Source: Tanytarsus gracilentus
Lineage: Eukaryota > Arthropoda > Insecta > Diptera > Chironomidae
Reading direction: 5' to 3'
Assembly (NCBI GenBank): GCA_038502055.1
Contig: JAXRKN010000044.1
Location: 3,940,001-4,004,000 of the forward strand
Length of the DNA: 64,000 nucleotides
Notes under the pieces: generated by a model
The model's input: only the letters and a program-made list of their open reading frames with translations
Databases searched by the model: none
Told to the model about the DNA's origin: nothing
Translations under genes and position numbers: made by a program
Shown here: one piece after another, positions 15,201 to 26,132 of the stretch
How the letters are laid out: every line of letters begins with the position of its first letter
Numbering within the stretch: position 1 is the stretch's first letter

Positions 15201-16310
15201 GTAAATACTTCACGCGCGTACACCAGAAAAAATCCAAATATGAACAGCACTGAAGCGAATTTTAAAGCACCCAGCAATGAGATGCTTGCTGATCCATTTT
15301 TAAGTAAACCCAATTTCTCCAATGAACAACTTTTTCACAACTCAGATAATATGAGAGGGCAACCTAAGCCCTATAATGAAGAGAGACCTCACGCGTCTAA
15401 CAAAAATTACAACGATACTGAAGGTGCTTCTACTTCGATGGTAAATGATGTGAAAAAACCAACGACACCACTTAACGACGCACATCGTCGTCATTTATCA
15501 ATGAAAGCTCCAACTTCTCACCGTCATAGCACACACGGTCACTGTACAGGTTCAGTTCAAGAGAATTTATTAAAACTTATTTGTCCCGATTATGAAGAAG
15601 CGTCTGAAAATAATTTGCATCAAAACGAGCACATGAGAATTAAGAAGCAGAGAAGTTCGGGAAATTTATTTCATCCCACCATGTCTTCCTCGAAACAATG
15701 TGATTACGATGAAAGTAACCGAATAGTGCACACTAGACTTGACAAAGATTTAACGCTCGAAAGTTTTGAGGGATTAACTTTAAAAGACAGCTCAACAATT
15801 GTAACGACAGCTCGACCGGCAACTATAATTGCATCGACTAAATATTCTCCCAACGATATCCACAACGAAGGTTCAACGTCAGCGACAAACCATGAGGAAA
15901 ATAACAGCAGTTCTATGTACCAGGTGAGATATTTAAATTTTTAAAAAACTTTTTATTAAATCAATAATTTATTTAAGGGCAACGATTCATTCTCCAAGCA
16001 GTCGAAAGATTTGCAGCCAAGATCATCAAATGAGACTCCCAACTCATACTCATCACATTCAGGTGAAGATAGCACCGAAAGCAGTATTTACGATTGTACG
16101 TTAATGACAACACTCCCTGAACTTCAAAATCAAGTAACTCAGCTCTCGGATCGAGTTTTGAGGGAAACCAATAGACGTAAAAGCTTAGAGACGGCTGTAA
16201 AACGATTGACTGAGGAAAATCGACGACTTCAGGACGAGAGTCAACAAGCCGTTTTGCAGCTAAAACGATTCACTGAATGGTTTTTTCAGACAGTAGATAA
16301 AAAAACTTAA
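12201..16310 (+). CDS. SIPA1-like Rap GTPase-activating protein with PDZ domain
   Basis: Predicted to stimulate GTP hydrolysis by Rap GTPases at the cell cortex or synapse, as the SPA-1/SPAR family does. Two coding exons, 12201-15923 and 15978-16310, encode about 1351 residues. The RapGAP domain starts near residue 473 (KYKVGILYCREGQ) and contains HIGNDIVTIIFQE, where the Asn matches the catalytic Asn thumb of the family. A conserved middle region (FNGDACQRGAFCWQV) follows. The PDZ domain is at about 816-889 (LGQLGFHLQPDG, with AGLRQGYRLVEI). The tail is Ser/Thr/Asn-rich, and the last exon ends in a leucine-type coiled coil (LPELQNQVTQLSDRVLRETN), the usual SIPA1L C-terminus. The start is the first in-frame ATG of a doublet, just after an acceptor-like site. 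Nearly the whole protein lies in one 3.7 kb exon, unlike the exon-rich Lar upstream. Which SIPA1L paralogue it matches best is not resolved. Confidence 0.92.
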
Positions 16311-17114
16311 GATGACGATTATACAATTTTTATAGCCTTTAATGCCTTGAAGAAATTATGCTTAAATTTTTTTAGTGATATAGAAAACATTTTTTTACAC
16401 ATTTTATTAAAGATTTAAATGCAAAATGTATTACAGAAAGTTTATATAAGGTTCACGTTTAGTTAAGAAGAAATTTTGTTAAGAATTTTTAAAAAATCTT
16501 TTTTAAATGACCAAAATAATGACAAAGCTTTTAGAGTTTAGTATTTATGAACCAAATTGCGAATTGCTACGTTTAACTCTCTGTTCTCGATAATGAATAA
16601 TTTTTTTAGTGATAAATAAAGACATAAATAGCACCGATTTAAGCAGATCAAAATTATTGCATTTTTTATTTTTAAAATTTTTTCAGTTAAATTTTCAAAA
16701 AAAAAATTTTCATCTTAAGTGATTAGTAACAGGTGACATAGAGCTCTCGTATCCTTTTCCGATATGAGTGTGAATTTCATATCACCAAGCATGCGCAGTT
16801 GCAGTTATTATTCAGATTTCTCCAAACTAAATTGTTAAAAAGTTTCAATAGTTAAAAAATACTTTCCACTGAATAAAATCAAACTTAGCTAGTGAATAAT
16901 CATTAACTAACGAAAATAGAGGCGAATGTAATCAAAATAGTAAATGAACTTTCTATGATACTCAAAAGAAAAGTAAAAAATAAATATGTGAGAGGATTTT
17001 TATAGTCAGTCCCAAAAATGGTGGATAGAGAATTTACATGTTGAATTCTTTTCAATGATGATGAAGTAAGTTTTCACTACTAATTTGAACTAATTTTTAT
17101 TAGCAAGTTGCGAA
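16311..17114. other. Intergenic, SIPA1-like 3' UTR and TMTC upstream region
   Basis: AT-rich. A polyadenylation-type AATAAA lies near 16616, within about 310 bp of the stop codon. No open frame with a recognisable protein was seen. Confidence 0.5.
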
Positions 17115-20100
17115 ATGTTGCGGAAGAAGTTAATGAGAGTGTTTCATTATTTCAGATACATGTATCTATGTTGTTGCACACTTGCATTTGTTTTGTACTT
17201 AAATACATTAAATGCAGGATTCGTTTACGACGATAGGTGAGTTTCAATTAATTGCTCATAAAAACTAGGGGTAGCTCATAAATTCCATCACGCCATTTAA
17301 AAATATGAGTTTACATATTGTAACTCAATTTTCTTAAATATTGTAAAAAATAGAATTAAATTGTGACGGAATTTAAGAAAAAATCCCATATTTTAATGCC
17401 ACCCCTAATTTAATTATTTTCTTCATCAGACGCGCAATATTGGGCAATCCCGATGTCATCAATTCCACTGAGTCGTGGAGTCGACTCTTTTACAACGACT
17501 TTTGGGGAACAAATCTCTCAGATTCCGGCTCTCATTGCTCCTATCGACCCCTAACAGTTCTCACTTTCAAACTAAATCATCTAATCGGAGGTACAAATGC
17601 ATTCGGATACCATCTGGTGAATGTCCTCATGCATTGTCTCGCAACGGGATTAGTTGTAAATCTAGGAAGACATTTATTGCCATGCAGCATAAGTACTTTT
17701 CTATCGGGACTGCTTTTCGCAACCCATCCAATACATACCGAAGCAGTGGCGGGGTTGACAGGGCGTGCAGACGTTATTGCGTGCATATTTTTCATATTAA
17801 CCATATTATCATACATAAAACATGTTCAATTACGTGAGAGAGATAGCATGCGTCATCACATGGCAATGATTGGAGCAATCATTTCCGCTTCAGCTGCTGT
17901 TTTATGCAAAGAAACTGCTATCAGTGCACTCGTTGTGTGTGCAATCTACGATATCTTAAAAGGGTACAAAAAAATATTCAAGGATAAAGTGAGAATTTTA
18001 AAATACTTTAAAAAACATTTTTCTTAAAATATTTTATAATTTTAGAATCAATTAAGAAGCATCGGCATGATAGGAATTGCGACAATCTTAATTCTCCATT
18101 TTCGTCTATCAATTCCCGGTCCTGCAACGCCATTTTCTACAGCCGATAATCCGACGGCAAAAGCAACTTCCATCATGACGCGTTTTTATACATTTCTATA
18201 TCTGCCAGTTTTCAACTTTCTCCTCCTAATTCATCCACAAACGTTGAGCTTTGACTGGAGTATGGACTCAATACCTAGAATAGAATCCTTATTTGATCAA
18301 CGAAATATTTTCTCTCTAATTTTTTACTCGCTAACTCTTCGATTAATTTTCGTATGCCTATGGAACGTCATAAATATGCCTGATGCATTCATATCGTCAA
18401 AATCGAGCAATATCAGTGGCAAGAGAGGAACGAAATTATCGGCTAGACGAAAGCATCATGATAATAGAATTAGTGAAGAAAATAAGTGCTCAGCATGTAG
18501 CGTTTATCATGGACATCAGAGGCATTCTACTGTGTGTATATCAGAACTGGATGAACAGACTCAAGTAAACACATCCATAAAGTCCATGATATCGCTTTCG
18601 CCTCTACGAAAATATATCAGAAGTACTAACCAGAACTTAAATGCAACCAACAATAATGACGATAATAATAATAATTTTCTCGATAAGGATAATAATAATA
18701 ACAATATAGTAAATGAGAATGGCAACAGCAATGCAGACATTGTGCCGGATGAGCAAGTGAAAATTCCATTATCGCACATTAACAGCACCAAGAAAATCGT
18801 AACGAAATTTAAGCCTACGAAAGACAACGAACACTTAGAAAAAGTTTATTTAACGGAAGTGACGAGTGGCCATGAAGTACAGCCGAAAGTCAATAGGACA
18901 ACTGCTGCGCTGTTATCAGTGACAATTTTAATTTTACCATTTCTGCCTGCCACCAACATTTTCTTCTACGTTGGCTTCGTGATAGGCGAAAGAATTCTCT
19001 ACTTACCGAGTGTGGGTTTCTGTTTGCTGATTGGGTTAGGACTAGAGAGAATCTTAAATATTAAGAGTAGATTTCAAGAATTAAGGGGTAATCATCGAAC
19101 GACACAAGGAATACGACAATTTATTCATCATCACATAAAAACAATCATAATCTCAATCTTTACTGCTCTCCTTTTAAGCATGAGCATTAGAACGGTGAAG
19201 AGAAATCTCGATTGGCGAAATGAGGAGAGTTTATATCAATCTGCCGTTTGTGTTAATCCACCTAAAGGTAAACTTTTATTTTAGATTGAAAAAATTTGAG
19301 AAAAATATTTGCAACTTTGTTACAAAATTATTTTTGGATTTTTAATTTTTCCGAAATTATTTCTGGATAGTTTTAAATTTTCAGGAAAAATAAATTTATC
19401 AAATTTAATCATTTTCAGCACTCGGAAACTTAGGAAGTGTTTTAAGTTCCCAAGGAAAGTTTGAACTGGCTGAAATTGCGTTGATTTCAGCGCTCAAGTT
19501 TCGTCCAAATATGGCAGATGTTCATTATAATTTGTAAGTTTTTTTCTATTCATTCAACTTTGAAAAATTTACAAGTTAATAATTTTTTTCAGGGGTATTT
19601 TATACTCAAAGCAACAAAAGCACAGTCAAGCAGTTGGAAGCTTTCATAAAGCGATTTACTACAGACCAAAACTAACTCGTAAGTTTTAAATTTAATCCTA
19701 TATGAAATTATTTAAATAAATATTTTCAGTTGCTTATTTAAACCTTGGAACATCTCTGATAGCCTTGGGAAAATTCAACGAAGCTGCAATTTTTTTAAGA
19801 GAAGGAAGTCGACTCGATGGAAATGGTCTTCGTGATCGAAGAGAACATGAACATGCAAGAATAACTTCCTTGCTGGTATTAGGGCAGCTCCATGTGGATA
19901 ATGGTCGATTGCAAAGGGCAGTCGCAATTTATCGTGAAGCTCTTGCAACTCTACCGCCATTTTTATTCGGCCAAACTGAAAGGGTTGGAAAGCTTTGTTT
20001 AAGTTTTTCGAGCAGAAATAAAATTGAATTTTTTCACATTCTTTTTTAGGAAATCTACCAACGGCTTAATGATATTTTTATGAGACTGAATCAACTAGCA

Positions 20101-20229
20101 AAAAATAAACTCAAATCATCTCAAAAGCAAACTCAACCAGCACGAAGAAAAAACGAAGTTTGTAGACAATTTTTTCCTTTTGGAAGAAGGTATAGTGACA
20201 AAAGATTTGCCAAAGAAAAGCACAAATAA
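17115..20229 (+). CDS. TMTC-family O-mannosyltransferase, short TPR region
   Basis: Multi-pass ER protein; TMTC1-4 transfer O-linked mannose to cadherins. Exons 17115-17236, 17430-17988, 18046-19267, 19419-19533, 19593-19678, 19730-19983, 20050-20229, about 845 residues. N-terminal signatures FVYDDRRAILGNPDV and FYNDFWGT followed by SYRPLTVLTF and HPIHTEAVAGLTGRAD are closest to TMTC1/TMTC2. The DUF1736-type block has SFDWSMDSIP, and LPFLPATNIFFYVGFVIGER matches the last loop. An insertion of roughly 150 residues, rich in Ser, Lys and Asn/Asp runs, lies between them (about 18380-18890). Only three to four TPR units follow (LGNLGSVL, VHYNLGILYS, AYLNLGTSL, then one partial), and a basic tail replaces the remaining repeats; human TMTC2 has about ten. 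The last donor (AGG|GTTGGA) is weak, so the final exon is the least certain part. An alternative start is the ATG at about 17165. Confidence 0.88.
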
Positions 20230-21311
20230 TTTAAAGCATTTCAAGACTATTTAATTCAAACAAAAAAGTTTATTAGATATAAGTGGATTGAGGTGAATTT
20301 TATTTAATTATAAAAGTTTAAGAAGTATAAAAAAAATTTCAATGATTTTCTTAAAATAGTTTTATTACACCCTGGTGGCACACATTTGAAAATATTTCAT
20401 CATTTCTTTGTCATCCAAAAAATATTCAGTGTTTTTTATAATTTTTGCCAGCCAAATGAGAGTGTAAATTTTTCTCTTGTAAAAACTAAGGAATTTGAGA
20501 ACTTTTCGCACTTCTTAAATTTAAATTTTTAGGAATAAATTTAAAATATAACGAAACTTTCTAAAAACTACAAATTAAACTTTGTGACATATTTTTTAAT
20601 TTTTGCAATAAAAAACTTTTCTCAGATGAATAAATTATTTATCTGCTTTGTAAAATTTCTGTATAAAAAACTGTAAGAACTTTGTTACAATAACCTATAA
20701 ACAATTTATAATTTGCTTTTGTAATTTTTATTAATATGTGTTCTCTATAAATAAATCCAATAAATTAATTGCATAAAGATTTTCTACAAACATTAAAATC
20801 CAAAATGTTTTATATCAATTAAAATTAGTTTTTATGATGATGTGAGATTTTCTTTAAAAATACACCGCATCTCGTCATCAAACGCGTTAATCAAAAGCTT
20901 GCGAAATTTAACTTTTTCCGTTCTATGTATTTTAATTTTCAGCGGAATATTTGATGTGAAAAATTATCCACACACGAGAGTCGACAGTGGTCTGCGTTGC
21001 TTTAGTATTTTCTCACACTTTGTGCAGGGAAGATCGATCTAGGCGTGTGTTAAGAAAGTGTTTTATACATTGTAGGCGCTTTACTCTATATAATTATTGA
21101 CATCGTCTAAAATTTTAAAAAGTGACAACAATTCTTGAAAATAATCACCAGAAAGTTCCTTTTAATCTTTCTAGAAAAAAAGAAAAATTTATTTGTTATT
21201 GCAAGAGTTTTTTCTATTTTTAGAAACTATCGATCTTTTAAAAAAATAAGAGACTCTCACAGGAATCACTCCAGTTTACTAATTTCATCCTCGAATTTAA
21301 ATCAATTAAAA
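20230..21311. other. TMTC 3' region and LEA-like gene 1 upstream region
   Basis: Non-coding and AT-rich. From about 20277 onward it is largely repeated at 23520-24532. Both copies keep a block with AAACGCGTTAATCAAAAG (near 20880 and 24067) and a block containing CACACGAGA, GTCTGCGTTGC and GATCGATCTA (near 20970-21045 and 24150-24220). A TATA-like TATATAA lies near 21089 in copy 1. Short open frames here have no recognisable product. Confidence 0.6.
21132..21177 (+). promoter_or_regulatory. Heat-shock-element-like cluster upstream of LEA-like gene 1
   Basis: Three inverted GAA/TTC pairs lie within 46 bp: TTCTTGAA (21132-21139), GAAAGTTC (21151-21158) and TTCTAGAA (21169-21176, inside TTTCTAGAAA). 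TTCnnGAA is the core dimer site for heat shock factor. The cluster ends about 135 bp before the start codon and recurs in the second gene copy. A TATA-like TATATAA lies further upstream (about 21089), so the cluster may fall in the promoter or the early 5' UTR. HSF binding is inferred. Confidence 0.6.
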
Positions 21312-22900
21312 ATGTTCAGCGGAATTACAGGTAAATGCGTAGTTCACGAACTTCTTATTGATTTATTTAAATTACTAACATATTTTTTAATAATTAATTA
21401 TTTTACTTTAATTAACTCGTGTAATTGATATGGAACTTAAGACAAGACCTCATGTAAGTTATTAAAAGTTATTTTCATTTAAATATTCGGCATCCTGCAA
21501 GTTGTTTTCCATTCGCTATATAAAAAAAATACGTTATTTTGCTTGTTGACCTTCAAATCATGATGTCATGATTTGCGCATTACTAAAGAATTCAATATGA
21601 TGGGATTCCGCAGTTGTAATAGAGTTAAGCATTTGCCCTATTCAATCAATTTAAATTATTAAATTATAAGGTTGTAATGCAGCTCATAAATTAGCTCGGA
21701 ATTTCTCCACTTAATTGAGGAACTTTTCTTAAGTGACAAATTTTAATTTATGCGTCGCCTTATTAATATTTTATTCACATTTTTTTACAAAGAGGTTTTT
21801 TGACAAATGACACAATGGAGTTTGGCTCTGCCATGATTAATTGAGTGTTAGATAAAATTGTCATTCTTAATCTGATAGTTTTTAAATTACATCATCACCA
21901 TCACTAATTGATCTTTAGTGCTAAGAATTGAGTATGAAGTCATCAGTTAAAAATTTAAATTTCTTTAGATGTTACTTTTTGAATCGCCATTCATTAATTT
22001 ACTAACCAAACATGTGTTAACTCTTCACTATCAAGTTTGACCACACGAAATATTTTTTTGGTGACAGAAAAGCTACGCATGACAGATTTTTTATTGCGAT
22101 TGAGTTTATATAAATAATATTTTTTAGCATCCCTCAAAAGCTTCGGTGACAAGGCTACTGGTCTCTTTGAGAAGAAAAAGAAGGAAACCGGCGATCTCGC
22201 TGAAGAAAAATATAACAGTACAAAGAAGTTCGGTGAAGATCAAGTGCAGAAGACCAAAGATGCATTTTCTAGTGCAACAACTGGCGTCAGTAATTTAGCT
22301 TCTGGAATTTCAAATAATGTCACTGACAAGAAAGATGAGGTCATGAACAATACGGGTAAAAATATTAACACATAAAAAAATTAGAATGAGTAAAATTTAA
22401 AATTATAGATAAAAAATTGAGCGATATCGACCATTCGCTAGAAGATCAAATTATTCAAGCAAATCAATCAATGAGTCAGACCGCTACCAAAGTTGGTGAG
22501 AAAAAGGATGAAGCTGTGGAATCTGTTGTCGCAAAAACTGAGAGTGCTAAGAACGAAGCAAGTGCACAAGCAGAAATCGCCACCCATGCTATAAATCATG
22601 GTTTAAAAGCAAGTGAAGATGCGATTGATGAGCAGTTGAGAAATATTGAATGTAAGGTCGACGAAAAGATTAAGACGGCAGCAAAAACTTTTGATGATAA
22701 ACTTGTTGAAACCAGCAAATATGCTGATGCCAAACGACATGAGTTGGCGAGCGTAAGAACTTTAAATTTTTAAGTAATTTAAATATAAAAAAAAATTTTT
22801 TTAGCAAATTGCACAAAAAATGGGAGAAACCAAAGAAGGCGCACTTAGTGGAGCATCATCTTTGATTGGAAAAATGAATATTGGCAGCGGATCAAAATAA
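21312..22900 (+). CDS. LEA-like hydrophilic helical protein, copy 1
   Basis: Exons 21312-21330, 22128-22355, 22409-22752, 22805-22900 give 228 residues. The short first exon encodes MFSGIT and is phase 1. The protein has no membrane segment or signal peptide. It is dominated by Lys, Glu, Ala, Asp, Ser and Thr with repeated KxxxE/A spacing (SFGDKATGLFEKKKKETGD, VGEKKDEAVESVV), a pattern like group 3 late-embryogenesis-abundant proteins, which stabilise proteins and membranes during drying. It ends GKMNIGSGSK; a polyadenylation AATAAA follows at 22920. I do not recognise the exact family; the LEA call rests on composition and helical periodicity. An apolipoprotein-like amphipathic protein is the main alternative. 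The close paralogue at 24533 and the shared heat-shock-type sites suggest stress induction. Confidence 0.75.
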
Positions 22901-22988
22901 AGCACTTAAATTAAGCTTCAATAAATTTAAAAAGCAAATTCATCATTCTAGGAAATTACTTTACCTCTAACAAAAAGCTTATAAACGA

Positions 22989-23293
22989 AATTTTTTACTC
23001 GCTAACTCTTCGATTAATTTTCGTATGCTTATGGAACGTCATAAATATGCCTGATGCATTCATATCGTCTAAATCGAGCAATATCAGTGGCAAGAGAGGA
23101 ACGAAATTATCGGCTAGACGAAAGCATCATGATAATAGAATTAGTGAAGAAAATAAGTGCTCAGCATGTAGCGTTTATCATGGACATCAGAGGCATTCTA
23201 CTGTGTGTATATCAGAAGTACTAACCAGAACTTAAATGAAAATAAGTTTAATAAACAAAAATAAATTTTAATTTTACCATTTCTGCCTGCCAT
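22989..23293 (+). pseudogene. TMTC exon fragment (duplicated, decayed)
   Basis: Nearly identical to TMTC exon 3 from 18318 (same MPDAFISSKSSNISGKRG reading frame from 23047). It lacks the 76 bp between two copies of TATATCAGAA found in the parent at 18537 and 18613, which shifts the frame and gives an early stop after SEVLTRT. A further deletion joins it to a short piece matching TMTC 18929-18952 (ATTTCTGCCTGCCA). It has no promoter, start exon or transmembrane continuation of its own, so it is a passenger of the duplication rather than a gene. Confidence 0.9.
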
Positions 23294-24532
23294 AAAGATC
23301 TTTAACATTACTTTCACACATCAATTAAAGAAATATTATCCAATATTAAATATAAATTTTATGTTTTGTATTTTTTTCCACACAAATTTCACTCATCATC
23401 GATAGTGTATAAGACGATGCTCCCTTGAACGCAATTGGGCATTTTCATTTCAACAAAACGTAAATTTATTTTTGTTTCGTCTTCTTTAAAAAAATATTAA
23501 ATAAGAATAGTTTTATTATTAGATTTAAGTGAATTGAGGTGAATTTTAGTAAATTATAAAAGTTTAAGAAGTTTAAAAATTTTTCAAATATTTTCAATGA
23601 TTTTCTTAAAAAAAAGTTTTATTACACCCTGGTGGCACACATTTGAAAATATCCCGTAACTTTTTTGTCATCCCAAAAAATTTCCAGTGTAGGCGATGGT
23701 TAAAATAAAATTAAGAGTGAGTAATTTTTATTCAGCACTTTATTTTTAATGTAGCTATTGAAGTAAAAAAAATCCTTAAAACTCATTTTTCTCTTATTTA
23801 TATTAAAAATTATTAAACAAGTTTTAAGAATGCCTATTCTAAAAATTTTTGCCAAGCAACCAGGAAGAAATCTTTATTATATTATATATAATATATATTA
23901 CAATAATCTGAAAACAACTTATAATTTGCTTTTGTAATTTTTATCAATATGTGTTCTCTTTGAATAAATCCAATAAATTAATTGCATAAAGATTTTCTAC
24001 AAACATATTAAAATCTAATGTTGTGTGATTTTCTTTAAAAATACACTGCATCTCGTCGTGGTGTCAAACGCGTTAATCAAAAGTTTGCGAAATTTTAGCT
24101 TTTTCCATTTCAATTTTCAGGGGAATTTTTGTTGTGAAAAATTATCCACACACGAGAATCGACAGTGGTCTGCGTTGCTTTAGTATTTTCTCACATTTTG
24201 TGCAGTGAAGATCGATCTAAGCGTGTGTTAAGAAAGTGTTTTATACATTGTAGGTGCTTTTCTCTATATTATTATTGTTATCTCGATATATCGGCTAAAA
24301 AGTTAAAAGTAACAACAATTCTTGAAAATAATCGTCAGAAAGTTTCTTTTAATCTTTCTAGAAAAAAAATAGGAAAAACAATATTTGTTATTGCAAAAGT
24401 TTTTTTTCTATTTTAAGTAACTATCGGTCTTTTAAAAAAATAAGTGTATTTTCTTTAACAAACTCTCTTAGACTCTGAAAGGAATCACTCCAGTTTACTA
24501 ATTTCATCCTCGAAAAAATAAATCATTTAAAA
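23294..24532. other. Duplicated non-coding region before LEA-like gene 2
   Basis: From about 23520 it aligns with the DNA between TMTC and LEA-like gene 1, with small insertions and deletions including a short TATA-rich run near 23880-23900. The segment 23294-23520 is not obviously matched. No coding gene was seen. Confidence 0.6.
24319..24364 (+). promoter_or_regulatory. Heat-shock-element-like cluster upstream of LEA-like gene 2
   Basis: TTCTTGAA (24319-24326) and TTCTAGAA (24356-24363, inside TTTCTAGAAA) are unchanged from copy 1. The middle pair is altered to GAAAGTTTC. The cluster ends about 170 bp before the start codon. Confidence 0.58.
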
Positions 24533-26132
24533 ATGTTCAGCGGAATTGCAGGTAACTGCGTAGTTCACGAACTTCTTATTGATTTCTTTAAATTACTAAC
24601 ATATTTTTTAATAATTCCTTATTTTACTTTAATTAACTCGTGTACTTGATATGGAATTGAAGACAAAACCTCATGTAAGTTATTAAAAGTTATTTCTATC
24701 TAAATATTCGGCATCCTGCAAGTTGTTTTCCATTCGCCGCATCATAATACGTTATTTTGTTTTTTGACCTTCAAAATCATGATGTGCGCATTACTAAAAA
24801 ATTAAATATGATGGGATTCTGCAGTAGTAATAGAGTCAAGCATTTGCCCTATGCAATCAATTTAAATTATTAAAGTGAAAAGTTGTTATTCAGCTAGTAA
24901 ATTAGCTCGAAATTTCTCTAATTAATTGAGAAACTTTTCTTAAGTGACAAATCTAATTTATGCGTCGCTCTTATTAATGTTTAATTCACATTTTTTATTA
25001 AGTTGTTTTTTGAAAAATAACACAATGGAGTTTGGCTCTGCCATGATTAATTGAGTGTTAGATAAAATTGTCATTCTTAATCTGATAGTTTTTAAATTAC
25101 ATCATCAACATCACTAATGCTAAAAATTGAGTATGAAAATTCCTTAGATGCATCTAGATGTTTTTTTTGAATCGCCATTTATTAATTTTTCTAACCAAAC
25201 ATGTGTTAACTCTTCACTATCAAGTTTGACTACACGAATAATTTTTTTGGTGACAGAAAAGCTACGCATGACAGATTTTTTATTGCGATTGAATTTATAT
25301 AAATAATATTTTTTAGCATCCCTCAAAAGCTTCGGTGACAAGGCAACTGGTCTCTTTGAGAAGACAAAGGACGGTACCGGCGAAATTGCTGAAGATGCAT
25401 ATAATGGTACAAAGAAGTTTGGTGAAGATCGATGGGAGAACACCAAAGATGCATATTCCGGTGCAACAACTGGCGTCAGTAATTTTGCTTCTGGCATGTC
25501 AGATAATGTCACTGACAAGAAAGACGATTTCATGAATTATTCGGGTAAAAATATTAACACATAAAAAAATTAGAATGAGTAAAATTTAAAATTATAGATA
25601 AAAAATTGAGCAACATCGATAATTCAATAAGTGAAGCTGCTACCAAAGTTGGTGAGAAAAAGGATCAAGCTGTAGACTCTGTCGTCGCAAAAGGCAAGAG
25701 TGTTAAGAACGAAGCAAGTGATAAAGCAAATTCTGCCACTTCCGCTGTTAATGATAAATTAAAAAATGTTGAATGTAAAGTCGACCAACAGATCAGGTCG
25801 GCAGCAAAAACTGCTGATGACAAAATCGCTGAAACTGCTGAATCTGCTAACGCAAAACGACATGAGATGGCGAGCGTAAGAATTAAAATTTTTAAGTAAT
25901 TAAAAGTAAGAAATAATTAAATTTTTAGCAAATTTCACAAAAAATGGGAGAAGCCAAAGAAGGTACAGAAGAAGGAGCATCAACTTTCATGGAAAAAATG
26001 GGAGAGGCCAAAGACGCCACACTTAGTGGAGCATCAACTATGATGGAAAAAATGGGAGAAGCCAAAGACGCCACACTTAGTGGAGCATCAAATTTGTTGG
26101 GAAAAATGCATATTGGCAGCGGATCAAAATAA
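24533..26132 (+). CDS. LEA-like hydrophilic helical protein, copy 2
   Basis: Exons 24533-24551, 25317-25544, 25598-25875, 25929-26132 give 242 residues with the same intron positions and phases as copy 1. The first exon encodes MFSGIA. Exon 2 is the same length as in copy 1; exon 3 is 66 nt shorter (the stretch around EDQIIQANQ and the INHGLKASEDA segment are missing). Exon 4 is 108 nt longer through an 18-residue repeat, MGEAKDATLSGASTMMEK, present about three times. The same GSGSK end is kept; AATAAA lies at 26139. Composition is again Lys/Glu/Ala/Ser-rich and hydrophilic. Substitutions relative to copy 1 keep the frame and the charge pattern, so both copies look functional. The family call has the same uncertainty as copy 1. 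Confidence 0.75.
25944..26105 (+). repeat. Three 54-bp tandem coding repeats in LEA-like gene 2
   Basis: Units at 25944-25997, 25998-26051 and 26052-26105, each starting ATGGGAGA and ending near GGAAAA. Units 2 and 3 are almost identical; unit 1 is more divergent (GTACAGAAGAAGGAGC in place of ACGCCACACTTAGTGGAGC). Copy 1 has a single unit at the same place. Confidence 0.9.

Larger units (their letters stand above)
18318..22987 (+). repeat. Segmental tandem duplication, unit 1
   Basis: Unit 1 runs from the middle of TMTC exon 3 through the TMTC 3' region to the end of the first LEA-like gene. The matching unit 2 starts at 22989, directly after the end of unit 1. Shared blocks include the TMTC exon segment from 18318, the post-stop block near 20277-20430 (shared phrase TTACACCCTGGTGGCACACA), the upstream region 20690-21311, and the gene with its introns. 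Confidence 0.9.

Noticed and set aside
23047..23235. Open frame that looks like a small Ser/Lys/His-rich gene
   Set aside because: It is a copy of part of TMTC exon 3 with a frameshifting 76-bp deletion; no start context or own splice partners.
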